A stretch of 64,000 nucleotides of DNA, from assembly GCA_932294295.1 (NCBI GenBank), contig OW028575.1, positions 41,388,753 to 41,452,752 of the forward strand. The letters are read 5' to 3'. Below the pieces are notes generated by a model. The model had not been told where the DNA came from. It searched no databases and was given only the letters and a program-made list of their open reading frames with translations. This document shows positions 44,826 to 56,209 of the stretch, piece by piece. Position 1 is the stretch's first letter, and each line of letters opens with the position of its first letter. Made by a program: the position numbers and the translations under genes. The stretch is from Alitta virens (Eukaryota; Annelida; Polychaeta; Phyllodocida; Nereididae).

Positions 44826-47800
44826 ATGCTTATTAGTCCAATGCAGAGAGTCCTGGGGTTCCTCAGGTACTACAGCACAGTGATCATTGTGCTTCTGCCT
44901 CCGCTCATATTGCTGCCTTTGCCTTTGCTTGTGGATGGCCAGGTGTGTACACCATCTTAAACATTTCAGTTTTCTTGTCTATGTTTTTGTTTTGCTGTGA
45001 TACTCTTACCATTACACATTCTGGAGTAGCTGATCAACGAGAATTTCAGTACCGCCAAATTCATAGACTTGGACAAATCTCATAGACTTGGATGCTAAAC
45101 TCCAGAGGACGTCATGTGAATCAAATCCTGGGCTCACACGACGTCCTCTGCAGTTTAGCTCCCAGGTGTATGAGATTGGTTTCTAAGTCTATGAAATTGG
45201 CTGTAAACTTACATTTACAGATGATTTCATTGACTCGGAAAAGAAACTCCAGATATCATCTGGTGTTCAGTTCCATGTCAATGCAATTAGCTGTAAGGTC
45301 CAGATATAAAACAGGTTCTGTTGAAGTGATTATGGATAAAAACCTGTTTTAAGACTTCCAGGGATATTGAAATAATTTATAAACACTAACTATTAAAATC
45401 CCACATGTTGAGATATGTATGTTTATTTTATCAATGTTCTCAATTAAGTTCTCTAATATTGCCAACAGTTCATGTGTACGAACTTCAAACATATGTACAA
45501 ACTTGCTCTTTGATAACTCCAATGTTGAATAAACGTCTTTGCATGCAATATTGATATTTTAATAAATGTTGTTTAAGAACATAAGCAATTTCATAGACTT
45601 AAAAAACAAACACAAAGGACATCATGTGAATATACTGGAATCCCATTAGCCTAAGACATTCCCTCAACCAGTTGGAGTTATGAATTCACATGACGTACTC
45701 TGGAGTCCAGTTTCCCCATGAATATAAACCAAATTCTTTTCTTGGGTACCTCTGACTTGTGACCTCGTTGTTTATTTTGACTGTATCGGTCTGTTTGTGT
45801 CTTTCTTCATTTGGCCATTGGAAGCCATTTCATTTTTGTCTGTCTGTCTGTCTGGCTTCCATATAAAATTATGTTTCTTATGGAATTGTTAGCATCACAA
45901 GGCACAAGATCATCGAAATTGTGCCTCACTTACTCTTTGTCTGTAGTAGGGAAGAAATGATAAATAAGATCTTTAGTTAATGTTCGAGGATGAAATTATA
46001 TTTTGAAGGAGTCCCAGGCAGGCTACATGCTTATTCTGATGGTGATCTACTGGTGCACGGAAATCCTGCCTCTGTCGGTTACTGCCCTGATACCAGTCTT
46101 CTTGATGCCTTTGTTTGGGTTGGCAGATGCCAAGGATCTCACTTCTAATTACTTGGAGGTAGGAAAGTCAAAGTGTAATAAATTGACTATAATGAAATTA
46201 TAAGATATAATCTATAGACATTCCTGAATATATATTCATGCAAAAATGGTATATTCCATTCCATGCCGAAACTCGACTTTAAATCTCGTAACCATGGCAT
46301 TTTTTATTACAATGGCAAAAAAGCAGACATGAAATTATCTGTCACTTTGATAAGGTTTATTATCAGTTCGGGAGTGACATGTAATTAAATTATAAGATTG
46401 TAATCTATTTTAAATGCTCCCATTTGTTTCTTTTTAAGTCAAGTCAAAATACTTTTAATGTGTATGACAAAAAAAAAAAAAAAAAAAATGTCTTTACGTT
46501 TACTGTATATATCACTGTACATTTTTCATGATTCAGAATACAACCCTTCTGCTTATTGGAGGCCTCATCATTGCAATTGGAGTGGAGAACTGCAATCTTC
46601 ACAGACGGATTGCAATCAACTTTGTCATGAGGATTGGAGCCTCTCCTAGATGGTATTTAGAACATTCCATGATACTTTTGCCAAATACTACCTACAATGT
46701 CCTACATATTGTGACTCACGTGTTCGGAGATCAAAATGTGAGAAATCTCTTCACCATAAGGACGGTTGAAGAGTGGAATAAATTACCAGAAAAAGTGGTT
46801 ATGGCACAGAGTCTAAATGCCTTTAAGAATGCACTAGACAAGTTCTGGGGTCCACGAATGTATAAATCCGAAGGAATATGGAACCAGGATGCAGGGCAGC
46901 ATTAGCGGCCTAAATTTAGAAGAATTAATTGTAAACAATAAATAAGAGAACTAAATACTAGTCGTATAATAATGAGGGAAAACAAATGTATACATTGCAC
47001 AAAATTGAATACACTCAACATTCAGTCGCGAACTATACAGAAGAAAATGGATCTGGAACAGAGGAATACCACTTACTTCCAGAACACCTAAAGCTAAAGC
47101 TATGATCATTAATCGTTATGCTTAAAAACGTTGTATTCTCATCAGAATCTCAATTTCTCGGAGCTAGAGATAACCACGGCAGAAAAAGGACAGCCGCAAA
47201 CACACGTGACCGAGTCCTATAGAGAGAGGAAAATGCCACGCCCATGGTCGTGGGGAAAGTCTAAACTGAATTAGAATCCAAACCATTATATCTCATGATT
47301 GCCTGTCTTTAGTGGGTGGTCATTGAAGTTTACAGCCAATTTCACTGACATGGAAACTAATCTCATATAATAGGAAGCTAAACTCTAGAGGACGTCCTGT
47401 GGATCCAGGGCTCTCATTGGCTGAAGGTTCGACCTAACCAATGGGAATCCTGGATGTATGACGTCTTCTGGAGTTCATCATCCAAGTCTATGAGCATAGT
47501 TTCCGAGTCTATGAAATTGGCTGTAATGAATTTGTATGAGTAATTATTTAAGAGGTAAACAGAGTGTTGTGTCTCATGACAGGCTGGTGTTTGGCTTCAT
47601 GTTACCCACCTGGATCTTGTCTATGTGGATCAGCAACACAGCCACGACCGCCATGATGCTACCCATCGTGGAAGAAGTGCTCAAGAGCCTGGACCTGATG
47701 CAGGAGGAGAAGGAAACCGCATCCTCCGTGGAAGATGGTGAGTAAACAGCAACTGAAGCATCACTGTGTGTTAAGCAGTCTGTAGTCAAATAATGATATG

Positions 47801-50800
47801 TTTAGTGTTGAACCGATGTAGATTGTTTTTTTATTTGTTTTAACCAGTTGACCTAAAGACAGAATTCCACTGCATTATTTTCACACCAAAGTATTGGAAA
47901 AACAAACGAATATGTTAATCCCGTTGATATATGAATGCAAAATAACTGACATCCACCAAATTTATTGAGTATTTCATAGCACTAGTCTGCAACATCAAAA
48001 CTTGCGAAATTCAGTAATTTTCTTCTTTTTTTTCATTCAGCAGAACCGAAAGGATCTATGGCATCTCACAGTACTACCGTTTTCACAATTGATGACAGGT
48101 GAGGGCGATATTGATGACCCTGTCATTGATAAACTATCAGTAGATGTCACTCTTCCATTTTAGGACTACGTGAAATTTTTATTAATTTTTTTCATAACAG
48201 ACTGACCTTTCGTCATCATGCGCTTTGTTATCAGTAAAAGGAATTATCTTTGCTTAGCAGGCTCCTTTCTAGTGACGGTTTCTGTGTGATAAACATTGAC
48301 GTGTTTGCACGGAAGAGATTACCCATCATTTTAGCTCTATATGACATTAATGCAACAACCATTATGATCAGTTTCTCCCAGGGTATAAATTTGATTTCTG
48401 ACAATTATACATGATTAATCTGTCTGTGAAGTATGTTATGGTACATGGCCAAATGTGCCACGTGCGTTTTCCATGAGAAGGAGAAGCGCATGGAAAACGC
48501 ATGGTTTTTAGCTAATTATAACCATGTGTTTTCCATGCGTTTATCCAAACGCATGGAAAACGCACGTGGCACAATTGGCCATGTAGCATCTTCGATTTAC
48601 AATAGTGTCATCCAGTCTATCCTTTTAGGTCTGTCGGATGGATGAGGGAACTTTTCCTTATTATTTCTTATTAATTGCTTCCAGCAACGACAATGTGATG
48701 ATGTCACTGGAACCAAAAGATGTGGGAACCTCCTCAATTTCTTTTTCATCAGATTCTGCTTCTCTTGAGATGTATTCGGAGGCTGGAAATGAATCTGAAG
48801 TTTCCATCGAGAGTGGGGAAAGGATAAAGGAATCCCCAACAGCCCATTTGGGAAGAGCTTTGGTCATCAGTGTAGCATTTGCAGCAAACTGTGGGGGAGT
48901 AGCAACCCTCATTGGTACCCCTGTCAACCCTATATTCAAAGGCCAAGCTGATGAGTAAGTTCATAGTAGATTGATATAGTTTCATTACATCTAGAAGCAT
49001 TCTCCTTTGATTAAATCTCAATTGTACAGCATTGTAAGTTTCATTGCATCTATAATTAATCTTATTTGACCAATTTAAATTGCATGGTATTTCAATAGTT
49101 TCATTACATCTTGAAGCCATCTCATTTGACAAAATCTAAATTGTACTATATGTTAATGGTTTCACATCTAAAAGTGATATTATTAAAATCGAGATTGTAT
49201 GGTATTTTAAATCTTCGATTACATCTAGAAGTAATCTCATTTGACAAAAACTTATCTTCAGCTTAGAGTGTGCAAATCATATTGATCCCATACAAAGAAA
49301 ACACTACATAGATAGATACATATATCTACTTTCAATCTGTTCAGCTTTTGCTTTCCCAATACTATGTAACGCACCAGAAAATTTGTTCGAAGAGGGTTAT
49401 TGTTTCTCTTGCACTTTCTGATATATATTGTACTAGATAAACATGAAGTAAATTCATTTTGCTTCAGAATCTGGGAGGGCTATGGATGTGAGTCGTCTCC
49501 AATAACCTTCGTGAGTTGGATGTTGATGGGATTCCCTGTGTCCTTCTTGAACCTCTTGGTTATCTGGATATGGCTTGAACTCTTCTTTGTGGGCTTCAAG
49601 TGAGTAAATGAACTTTAAATTTAATAAAATCTTGAGATAAGAAGTACTCCTGAGAAGTGCCCAAAATCAGGCAATGGAATCAAAGTCACAACCAGATACT
49701 ATACAAATCACACTGGCGAATTCATATCTCCATCTATGAAAAAAGTGTTGTTTTTTTTTAGCCATTAGATGACCTTGCTTTTGATAATATGCTTAGGTAA
49801 ATCTCAATGTCATGGGAACTCAGTTGTGCATTTCACAAGTCGAACTTACCCCTTTCAGCTCTGTTATCTGTCCTGTTTCTGTAATTCTATCTATTCATCA
49901 TTAATCAACAGCATACTAATCTCTTCCCAACAGGGGTTTCTGTGGAAAAGAAGATATCAGCCAGGCACAAGAAAAACAGATTATTCAGGACATCTTGAAA
50001 AGGGAACACTCCAAACTGGGGCCCATGTCCACTGCAGAAATCCAGACTTGCATCATATTCGTCTTCTTTGTTCTGGTGCTTTTCTTCAGAGATCCTGGCT
50101 TCATGCCTGGTTGGGACAGTTTGGTTGCAGGGTAAGGATGATTTCACAACTTTCATTCGTTTTATGAAATATAAACCTAGCATGGAATCTCCACAAAATC
50201 GATGGAATGATCCTCCATTTACCTCAAACAACATCTACTCCGCCGTTTCTGTTATTTTTAATCCATGGCTTGCCCTTTCTCTCACCCTCCAGCTTCCTGG
50301 CTTGTCCTTCGACTTCAGTTTCCTCCAAAAATAAACCAGGGGGCGCCCCCTGTAAGTTGTTTCCTGGACATCTTGCATTTTGAGGATTGCTTGAGAGGAG
50401 TGGTAACCCTCTTTCAGTTCTTTGTTGTAATTAACGTTATCAATCATACTAGGCTGTTTTGTTATTTTTAGAATGTTTTCACTACCCGAATATCAAAGAC
50501 TTAATTTTATGTTATGCAGGAAAACGTCAGATGCCACACCAGCCATATTTTTTGCGGTCCTCCTTTTCGTTATTCCCGAGCACTACGAGAAATATTCAGG
50601 TATTTAGAATATATATATTAATTTTTACAATGCATCTTGTTGTATTTTGTGGGGGAAACATATTCTTGCATAGTCTATTTTCAATACAGACAAGAAAGCA
50701 GAGTCACTTGTGACATGGAAGTCCATGAAGGAGAAGTTCACTTGGGATATCATCTTCCTTCTTGGCGGAGGCTACGCCCTTGCAGATGCTGTTATGGTAT

Positions 50801-52035
50801 GTGAATCAATACTAAGTGGTAAAACTTTTACTAAGTCTCCTAGTTTTGTTTTATACCCTAATGTCAAGTGTGTCCATCTCTCTTTCAGAAATCCAAATTG
50901 TCTGAGCTAATAGGAAACCAGTTGTTGGTCCTACAGGATCTCCCTGGTCCAATCCTGGTGATCATTCTAGGAATATTTATCACCATAGTAACACAATTCA
51001 CCAGCAACACTGCTGCGGCTGCCATCTTCTTTCCAATCACTGCTGCCATGGTAACATATTCCTTATATAATACATATAATACGAGAAGCATTTTGTATTT
51101 ATATCAGGTCTTATTTTCCCCTGGAAAGACACCTTTTTCGGATACTTATATCTAGTAAAAATAGCCATTACCAAGATGTGAAACAAACTGATTTATGAAT
51201 TCCTAATTAAGTATTAACTTTTCAAATATCAGGAGTAAATTTTTTAACACACGATTATTTTTAATATCTATTTATACCTTTTTTACTTTTACCTGTTCAA
51301 AAGTAATTTCATGTACATATATGCTGCATATTGAATAAAATATCTATCTGTCTATCTGTATGGAAGGTGTGAACAACATTATGGGTGCCTGTTTGTTATT
51401 TGCTGAAATGTCGATGAACTCAATTGATTGATGTAAAAGTAAAGTTTAATTCATTCTTATTTTTCCACTAGGCGGAGAAAATGGGCAAAAGCCCCCTCTA
51501 CTTGATGTTTCCGGTTGCAATCTGCGTTCAATTCGCCTTCATGCTTCCCGTGGCCACTCCACCAAATGCAATTGCCTTCTCAACTGGCAGGATAACAGTG
51601 TTGGACATGGTATGGATGCATTGTTGTATCTCGAAATTAACTCTTATTTACCAATAACCATCCAAGAGTTTCTTGTCGTTACTTTAACTAAATACTTTCA
51701 TGGTTGGGAACACTTCTGAGGAAAGACTAGAACAAACACGGACTTTGATTATATATTGTTGTGCTACTAATTTCCAGTGAGCTTGAATGACCTGATGCAA
51801 GAGGCAGGCGTAATGATGAGATAATGTTAGGGTCTCCAGCTTCTGCTGATGGTTCACCAATTTCATATATTTTTAAGAACAATTGTCATTTTTGTGATTT
51901 TAGGTGAAATCTGGAGCCTTTCTCAATGTTGCCTGTGTGATTGTCATGACTCTTGGCCTCTTCACATGGGGAGATGCTTATTTTGATTTCAACTCGCTAC
52001 CATGGGAACAGTGCAATTCAACAGTTGTATTATAA
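44826..52035 (+). CDS. SLC13-family Na+/dicarboxylate-sulfate cotransporter B, 13 exons, 604 aa
   Basis: Tandem paralog of SLC13 A with the same 13-exon plan. Coding exons: 44826-44942, 46009-46158, 46537-46652, 47583-47737, 48041-48098, 48685-48954, 49468-49599, 49934-50131, 50520-50599, 50690-50796, 50889-51050, 51472-51609, 51904-52035. These sum to 1815 bases with all phases continuous. Exons 2, 3 and 7-12 equal those of A in length. Differences sit in exon 1 and in the hydrophilic loop (exons 4-6). Motifs: FLRYYSTVIIV, YWCTEILPLSVTALIP, WISNTATTAMMLPI (SNT 145-147), GGVATLIGTPVNP, LLGGGYALADA, FTSNTAAAAIFFPI (SNT 500-502), LPVATPPNAIAFS and a C-terminal NST sequon. Compared with A the second motif keeps T (SNT rather than SNQ), which may mean different cation or substrate handling. 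Exon 5 has a tandem CAGCAG acceptor. Subtype not decidable. Confidence 0.93.
45045..45213. mobile_element. TTACAGCCAATTTC foldback MITE, copy 2, SLC13 B intron 1
   Basis: Inner arms AAACTCCAGAGGACGTCATG and CGACGTCCTCTGCAGTTTAG, right end GAAATTGGCTGTAA. The left end is degraded (GTACCGCCAAATTCATAGAC). Confidence 0.75.
45585..45735. mobile_element. TTACAGCCAATTTC foldback MITE, decayed copy, SLC13 B intron 1
   Basis: Retains AATTTCATAGACTT, GGACATCATGTGAAT and ATTCACATGACGTACTCTGG. Both outermost ends are lost. Confidence 0.55.
46660..46910 (+). mobile_element. LINE C-terminal fragment in SLC13 B intron 3
   Basis: The frame directly after the exon 3 donor reads FTIRTVEEWNKLPEKVVMAQ followed by SLNAFKNALDKFWG. 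The pattern WN-LP--VV-A-S-N-FKN-LD--W is the conserved C-terminus of CR1-like LINE proteins. It is fused in frame to exon 3 only by chance read-through. The donor GTATTT and the paralog structure show that it is intronic. Confidence 0.75.
47330..47526. mobile_element. TTACAGCCAATTTC foldback MITE, copy 3, SLC13 B intron 3
   Basis: Complete: starts TTACAGCCAATTTCACTGAC, ends GTCTATGAAATTGGCTGTAA, inner arms AAACTCTAGAGGACGTC and GACGTCTTCTGGAGTT, centre CTCATTGGCTGAAGG/CCTAACCAATGGG. Confidence 0.8.
48041..48043 (+). promoter_or_regulatory. NAGNAG tandem splice acceptor, SLC13 B exon 5
   Basis: TTCATTCAGCAGAACC offers two AG acceptors 3 bases apart. Both keep the frame and would include or skip one amino acid (Ala-Glu versus Glu at the junction) in the hydrophilic loop. 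Confidence 0.5.
48442..48585. mobile_element. CACGTG-type foldback MITE, best full-length copy, SLC13 B intron 5
   Basis: 144 bases from TACATGGCCAAATGTGCCAC to GTGGCACAATTGGCCATGTA, almost wholly self-complementary, with inner GCATGGAAAACGCATGG and CCATGCGTTTATCC arms. The TA at each end may be the target duplication. Confidence 0.9.
48975..49250. repeat. About 60-bp degenerate tandem repeat in SLC13 B intron 6
   Basis: Four to five units with GTTTCATTACATCTAGAAG, ATCTCATTTGACAAAATCTA and TTGTA(C/T)GGTATTTTAAT-like parts. Confidence 0.75.
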
Positions 52036-52448
52036 CAACTAAACTTCTTGGAGGAATAGTTGAAGAATCTGGTTAAGTCATGTCAATCTCACCTGTAAAT
52101 TGTACATACTCGTGTCATCATTGTCATATTTATGCACCATCCACTTTCTATTATTACATTCTGGACTCAATTGTAATAAAATGCATACTCTTTGACATTG
52201 TTTGTTGATAGTTCTGTTGAAATAGCAGTACCCCTTCCCCCTAAAAAGTACATAAAGTACTTCGTTTGAATCCTAATGACTAAACAACGGGATACATATG
52301 TAACAGTTCTGAAAAATATTATTTTTTTTAATAACAAGTGATACGTTTATACAGAAAGCTTTACAAATTACAGTTGTATCGTGTATTGTTTTCTGATAAC
52401 CTATCCATGTACCAGCAAATAAAAGCAATAATAGTGTCCAAGTCATAT
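52036..52448. other. Shared 3' spacer of SLC13 B and YHYH gene 1
   Basis: The two genes converge with 413 bases between their stop codons. A plus-strand poly(A) signal AATAAA lies at 52175-52180 for SLC13 B. A possible minus-strand variant ATTAAA at 52327-52332 could serve YHYH gene 1. Nothing else is seen. Confidence 0.55.
52175..52180 (+). terminator. Poly(A) signal of SLC13 B
   Basis: AATAAA 140 bases after the stop codon, in TTGTAATAAAATGC. Confidence 0.65.
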
Positions 52449-54445
52449 CTATTTGTCATCAGTTTCAAGGAAGTCAAGCAGGGTCCTCACAAACTCCACT
52501 TTCTCATTTGTCTTCTTGAACCTGTATCGACCCCCATTTCCTCCATTGGGTGGTGAGCCTCCATATGTACCAGAGCCTCCAGATGTACCAGAGCCTCCAG
52601 ATGTACCAGAGCCTCCAGATGTACCAGAGCCTCCAGATGTACCAGAGCCTCCAGATGTACCAGAGCCTCCAGATGTACCAGAGCCTCCAGATGTACCAGA
52701 GCTTGGGACACCACATGTGCCTCCACAAGAGACGCGTTTGCTCATCCAGGACAGTTTCGGGTTGGACCTCTTCTTGGATGATAGTAGGTCTTCCAAGAGA
52801 TCCAGCAAGGCCCGCTTTTTGTTGAATTGGATCACTCCATATTGGCAAGTGCAGGCTGAACCGACTGTCATGCCTGCAAATATAAATTATGTGAGCATCT
52901 AAGGACTGCACAATTTGTTGTTGTTGGAACATGGTACCTTTCTCAACAAGCAAACTTCTTTTTTTTTTACAAAGACAACAAATCATTGACTTACTTGAGC
53001 AATCAGCGTTTCCTGACATTCCCGTTTGGGGGGTTGCCTTGTAGCAGCCCACGAAATACGGGAAGTGGTCAGTGGAGGCGATGTAGCGATACTCGTTATC
53101 TTCAAACATGCCATGACAGATGTCAAGGTCATCCACAGTAATGCCATCTCCCATCCTGTACAAAAATAAAGGTTGCTACTTCATGCGACGTGTGAGTGTA
53201 CAGTAGGCCTATTTGCCGTAGAATTACACGATACTACAAGGCAGCTAAGTATCGAGATTTTGTAACCTTTTGAACTAATTCCTTTTTAATCTCTTATTTA
53301 CTTCTGCAGCATTTACTGTGGTGGTTAGCCGGTTTTGGAATTGCAGTATCAGTGAGCGATTCAACCTAAAAAATTAGCTGCACATATATTTCCTTACTTA
53401 TATATAAAAAGATAAACAGAAAAACAATGTCACTGTTTTAAAACTTACGAATAAATCGGCAGTCCATCGAAAGCCACTCCGATGAACTTAAAGAGGCCTG
53501 GTCATCGCTGTCGTAGACAACATCATTGTCCGGCAGGGAGTGGTAGTGGTATTGACCGTTGTAATCACTGTGTCCCCCATTGCAATCCATGAGCTCCTCT
53601 TCCTTGGCATCCCCCCCTGACGAGGTGGTGGGGTTAAATATGAGAACCCCATTCTTGGTAATGCCAATGGCTCCCTGGGGCAGACAGTGGACTACACCAG
53701 ATACCACCTGCGGGGTGCTGAAGGTGTAGGTCATTGTAGATGCGGCGGGGCTGTTTGGGTTGACCTGGTGATAAATAGAGGAAAGCAGTCAGCAAATCAA
53801 TAAGCCAATAAGAATTATGTAATCACACTTGCATAAATCAGTCATCAGTCACATTCATATTGACAATCACCACGCAAATAGAGCCAGGTCAATGACATTC
53901 AGCTAATGATAAGTAATAACTTCACCGTGTGAACATTAGATTATCCAGTTAGGTAAGTATTTATTATTTTTTGCGATGATCCAAAATATACATCTTATAA
54001 GTACATTGTAAAATTTATTAAATATAATTCATTTACCAAGGCTAAAAAATTTTACATCTCCTGCTTACAAGTTCAGGGACCATCCAGACCCTCTCCTCAG
54101 AGCTGACTGTTTTTAATCTGCCCTATTGGCAGCAGGCAATTTAACATTTTTGATCCAGAGTCAGTGGATTACAATTGATACGTAGGATTTTACCTGGATG
54201 ACTATATTCACACAAAAACGAACTGTAAAATGACTGGAAACCATAACCTACCACTTCCCATTCATGGTTGGGGACATGATTGGCCGTGATGGTTGTTACT
54301 CCACCAGACACAGTAGCAGTCACTTGTGCCCCTGTGTAGCCATCTTCAGGGGTGCAGCCATCTCCACTGAACTGACCTGCTTTATAGTTAAGCCGATCAC
54401 ACATTGTGTCGCCACCAGTAAGGTGGCTATAGCTTTCAAATACAT
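52449..54445 (-). CDS. YHYH-domain secreted protein 1, four coding exons, two apparent 1-bp frameshifts
   Basis: Exons (minus): 54445-54252, 53764-53449, 53155-52995, 52873-52449, with splice phases matching YHYH gene 2. Signal peptide MYLKAIATLLVATQCVIG, then NHVPNHEWEV, VNPNSPAASTMTYTF, CLPQGAIGITKNGVLIFNP, MDCNGGHSDYNGQYHYHSLP, LDICHGMF, YRYIASTDHFPYFVGCYK and a C-terminal tail. The tail has eight 6-residue GTSGGS-type repeats (DNA 52561-52704), then VEFVRTLLDFLETDDK. Compared with gene 2, one base is missing after the signal peptide (about 54388) and another in exon 2 (about 53488, in CCTCTTTAAG), so the sequence as given cannot be read through. Exon 1 is 194 bases versus 207 and exon 2 is 316 versus 317. 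The coding sum is 1096, two short of 1098. Either a young pseudogene or two sequence errors. The YHYH domain (Pfam family named for the motif) has no established biochemical function that I can state. Confidence 0.82.
52561..52704 (-). repeat. 18-bp coding minisatellite (GTSGGS repeat)
   Basis: Eight copies of an 18-base unit in the last exon of YHYH gene 1: seven encode GTSGGS and one GTYGGS. Because the unit is a multiple of three and free of stops, several other frames are open across it. Confidence 0.95.
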
Positions 54446-54649
54446 TTTGAATCCCACAGGCTGCAGCTGAAAGTATTTTTCACTGATATTAAATAGTGAA
54501 GGTACAGTACAAATACCTGCATGGCGTAGGGGTGGAAAAATCAAGACTAAGATAAAAAGGTAGCGCAGACCTCTGTATCAAGTTATTGTCACTCACTGAT
54601 TGCTGTATGATAGTTACATCTACTAATAAACCTAAGTAGGAAGGCATAT

Positions 54650-55315
54650 AATAAGATTACTAGTTTCAGAACCAGCTCACACAGCCTTCGTATCGAAACT
54701 GGTTCCTGCAGAGGACAGACTCTGCATAAAATGTAGCGTAAATGAACTAGAATATGAAATACACTGTTCCAGCAATTCATTATTTAGACCGAACTTAAAA
54801 ATGAAATAGCCAGGAAATATATTGAAAACTTCGATACATTACATAATATAGAAAAATTTATAGGGATAATGACTTTCTAAGGCACCTGAGCTGCTGAAAG
54901 TCCTAGGTAGATTTTTTTTAAATGCTGATGTCTAAGTTTGCAATCATCCCTCTCCTAGGGTTGCAGTCAAATCCTGAATCTTCAAATCATTAAAAACGTG
55001 ACCTTAATAACACTATAGAACAAATCTCCCACAACAATTGTATATAAACTGCTTGAAACTAATATTATATAGTACACAGAATTGCTGATATGATTAATCA
55101 TCTATGTACATAACTTTCACTTGGTGGCTGGAACCATTACTAAAAATTTTCTCTTCTCTCTTCTTGTAATGAATTTTTATTGTTTTTATTTTAAAATGTA
55201 CAGTGTACTCATGTTTTGCAAACTTTTCTGCTGAATTTTAATGTATTGATGTTTGCAACAAATATGTCATATTTGACATAATACTGTCAATAAAAATTAT
55301 ATACTGATTCCACAC
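54650..55315 (+). mobile_element. LINE relic, extreme C-terminus and 3'UTR
   Basis: The reading gives VPAEDRLCIKCSVNELEYEI followed by HCSSN, then ARKYIENFDTLHNIEKFIGI, homologous to the end of the relic at 37560-38845 (LKCSMN, EDEKHC, NDYIDNFEQLNNEDRFKTI). The 3' tails also match: ATATGTCAT-TGACAT hairpin followed by AATAAAA. Confidence 0.7.
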
Positions 55316-55942
55316 CCACATCAAGCCAGACCAGGCTGCACTTAACTTAACAAAGATAATTTCAAGGTTGAAGTCATGCGCATTAATAAAAGGCGGTAAT
55401 ATAATTATGCCTATAGGCCCTATTTGATTAAAAGGTATACAATCATATACAAAATTGATAAAAGACTGGATTAATTGACATATTTAATTAGAACAAATAA
55501 AGTACACCCAGTCCCCAGAATGGAAACATAGTAAAAAAGTAATGAAAATATTAAATAGGTCGGTTTCTATGCTTAGAAATATCTAACTTAGTGTTTAGCA
55601 GGCAACAGCATCTCTTGATCAAACAATCTTAATGTTAACCTGTTGCTTAATTCAAACCTGATTCTGTTAAGGCAACCAGGCTGATAAGCCTTGGCTTTTT
55701 CTGGTGTGTGTGTGTGTTATTGTTTAACGCCTCATCAGCACCTGAGTGGGCTATGTAGAGGCTCTCTAGGTTAAGATTAATTATTGGCTTTTTCTGGTCA
55801 CCTTCTACTTATGGTCAATAAAATTACTACTATTTTCTTAAAATTTCAAGTTAAAGGTCAAGTTGGCAGACCTACATAAATTCTCTGGGGTTTTAATTTC
55901 CATCTGAACACTGACTTTGTAACATTAATATTTCATATAGGG

Positions 55943-56209
55943 GATTTTCACAGAAGGTTCGCGATATTTCCACCAGGTGGCTACGACAGAATACTGCAAT
56001 TCTATTGGCTAAAACATTTTCCGCCCTTAATTGTGATTAGCGGAAGCAAAGTGCATCCCAGCATCAATTGATTTCTGCTTTTTCCCTGACAAAAATTATA
56101 TTTATGGAATCAGTTATGATCTACTATTTCTGGAAAGCAAAATGAGTAATAAGAAGAGATAAAAGACCTATGTCCTTCTGAATTCAGGGCTGCTCAGTGA
56201 AAAGACTAT
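55943..56209 (+). repeat. Dispersed 0.3-kb repeat, copy 3
   Basis: Shares ATATTTCCACCAGGTGGCTA, GCAAAGTGCATCC, ATGGAATCAGTTATGATCTA and GAATTCAGGGCTGCTC with the copies at 31222 and 39587, with an internal deletion of about 40 bases. Confidence 0.8.

Noticed and set aside
46528..46905. 125-codon frame joining SLC13 B exon 3 to a LINE C-terminus, as if a fusion gene
   Set aside because: The exon 3 donor and phase match the paralog and exon 4. The fusion is read-through into an intronic LINE fragment.
52453..53163. Plus- and minus-strand frames of up to 219 codons across the 18-bp repeat
   Set aside because: An 18-base unit without stops opens five frames. Only the frame that continues the YHYH exon is meaningful.
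54252..54466. Reading YHYH gene 1 exon 1 wholly in the mature frame, with the signal peptide on a further upstream exon
   Set aside because: The alternative frame contains a Met and signal peptide that align codon by codon with gene 2, with a splice acceptor about 20 bases before the ATG in both genes. A 1-base loss explains the data better, though the alternative is not fully excluded.
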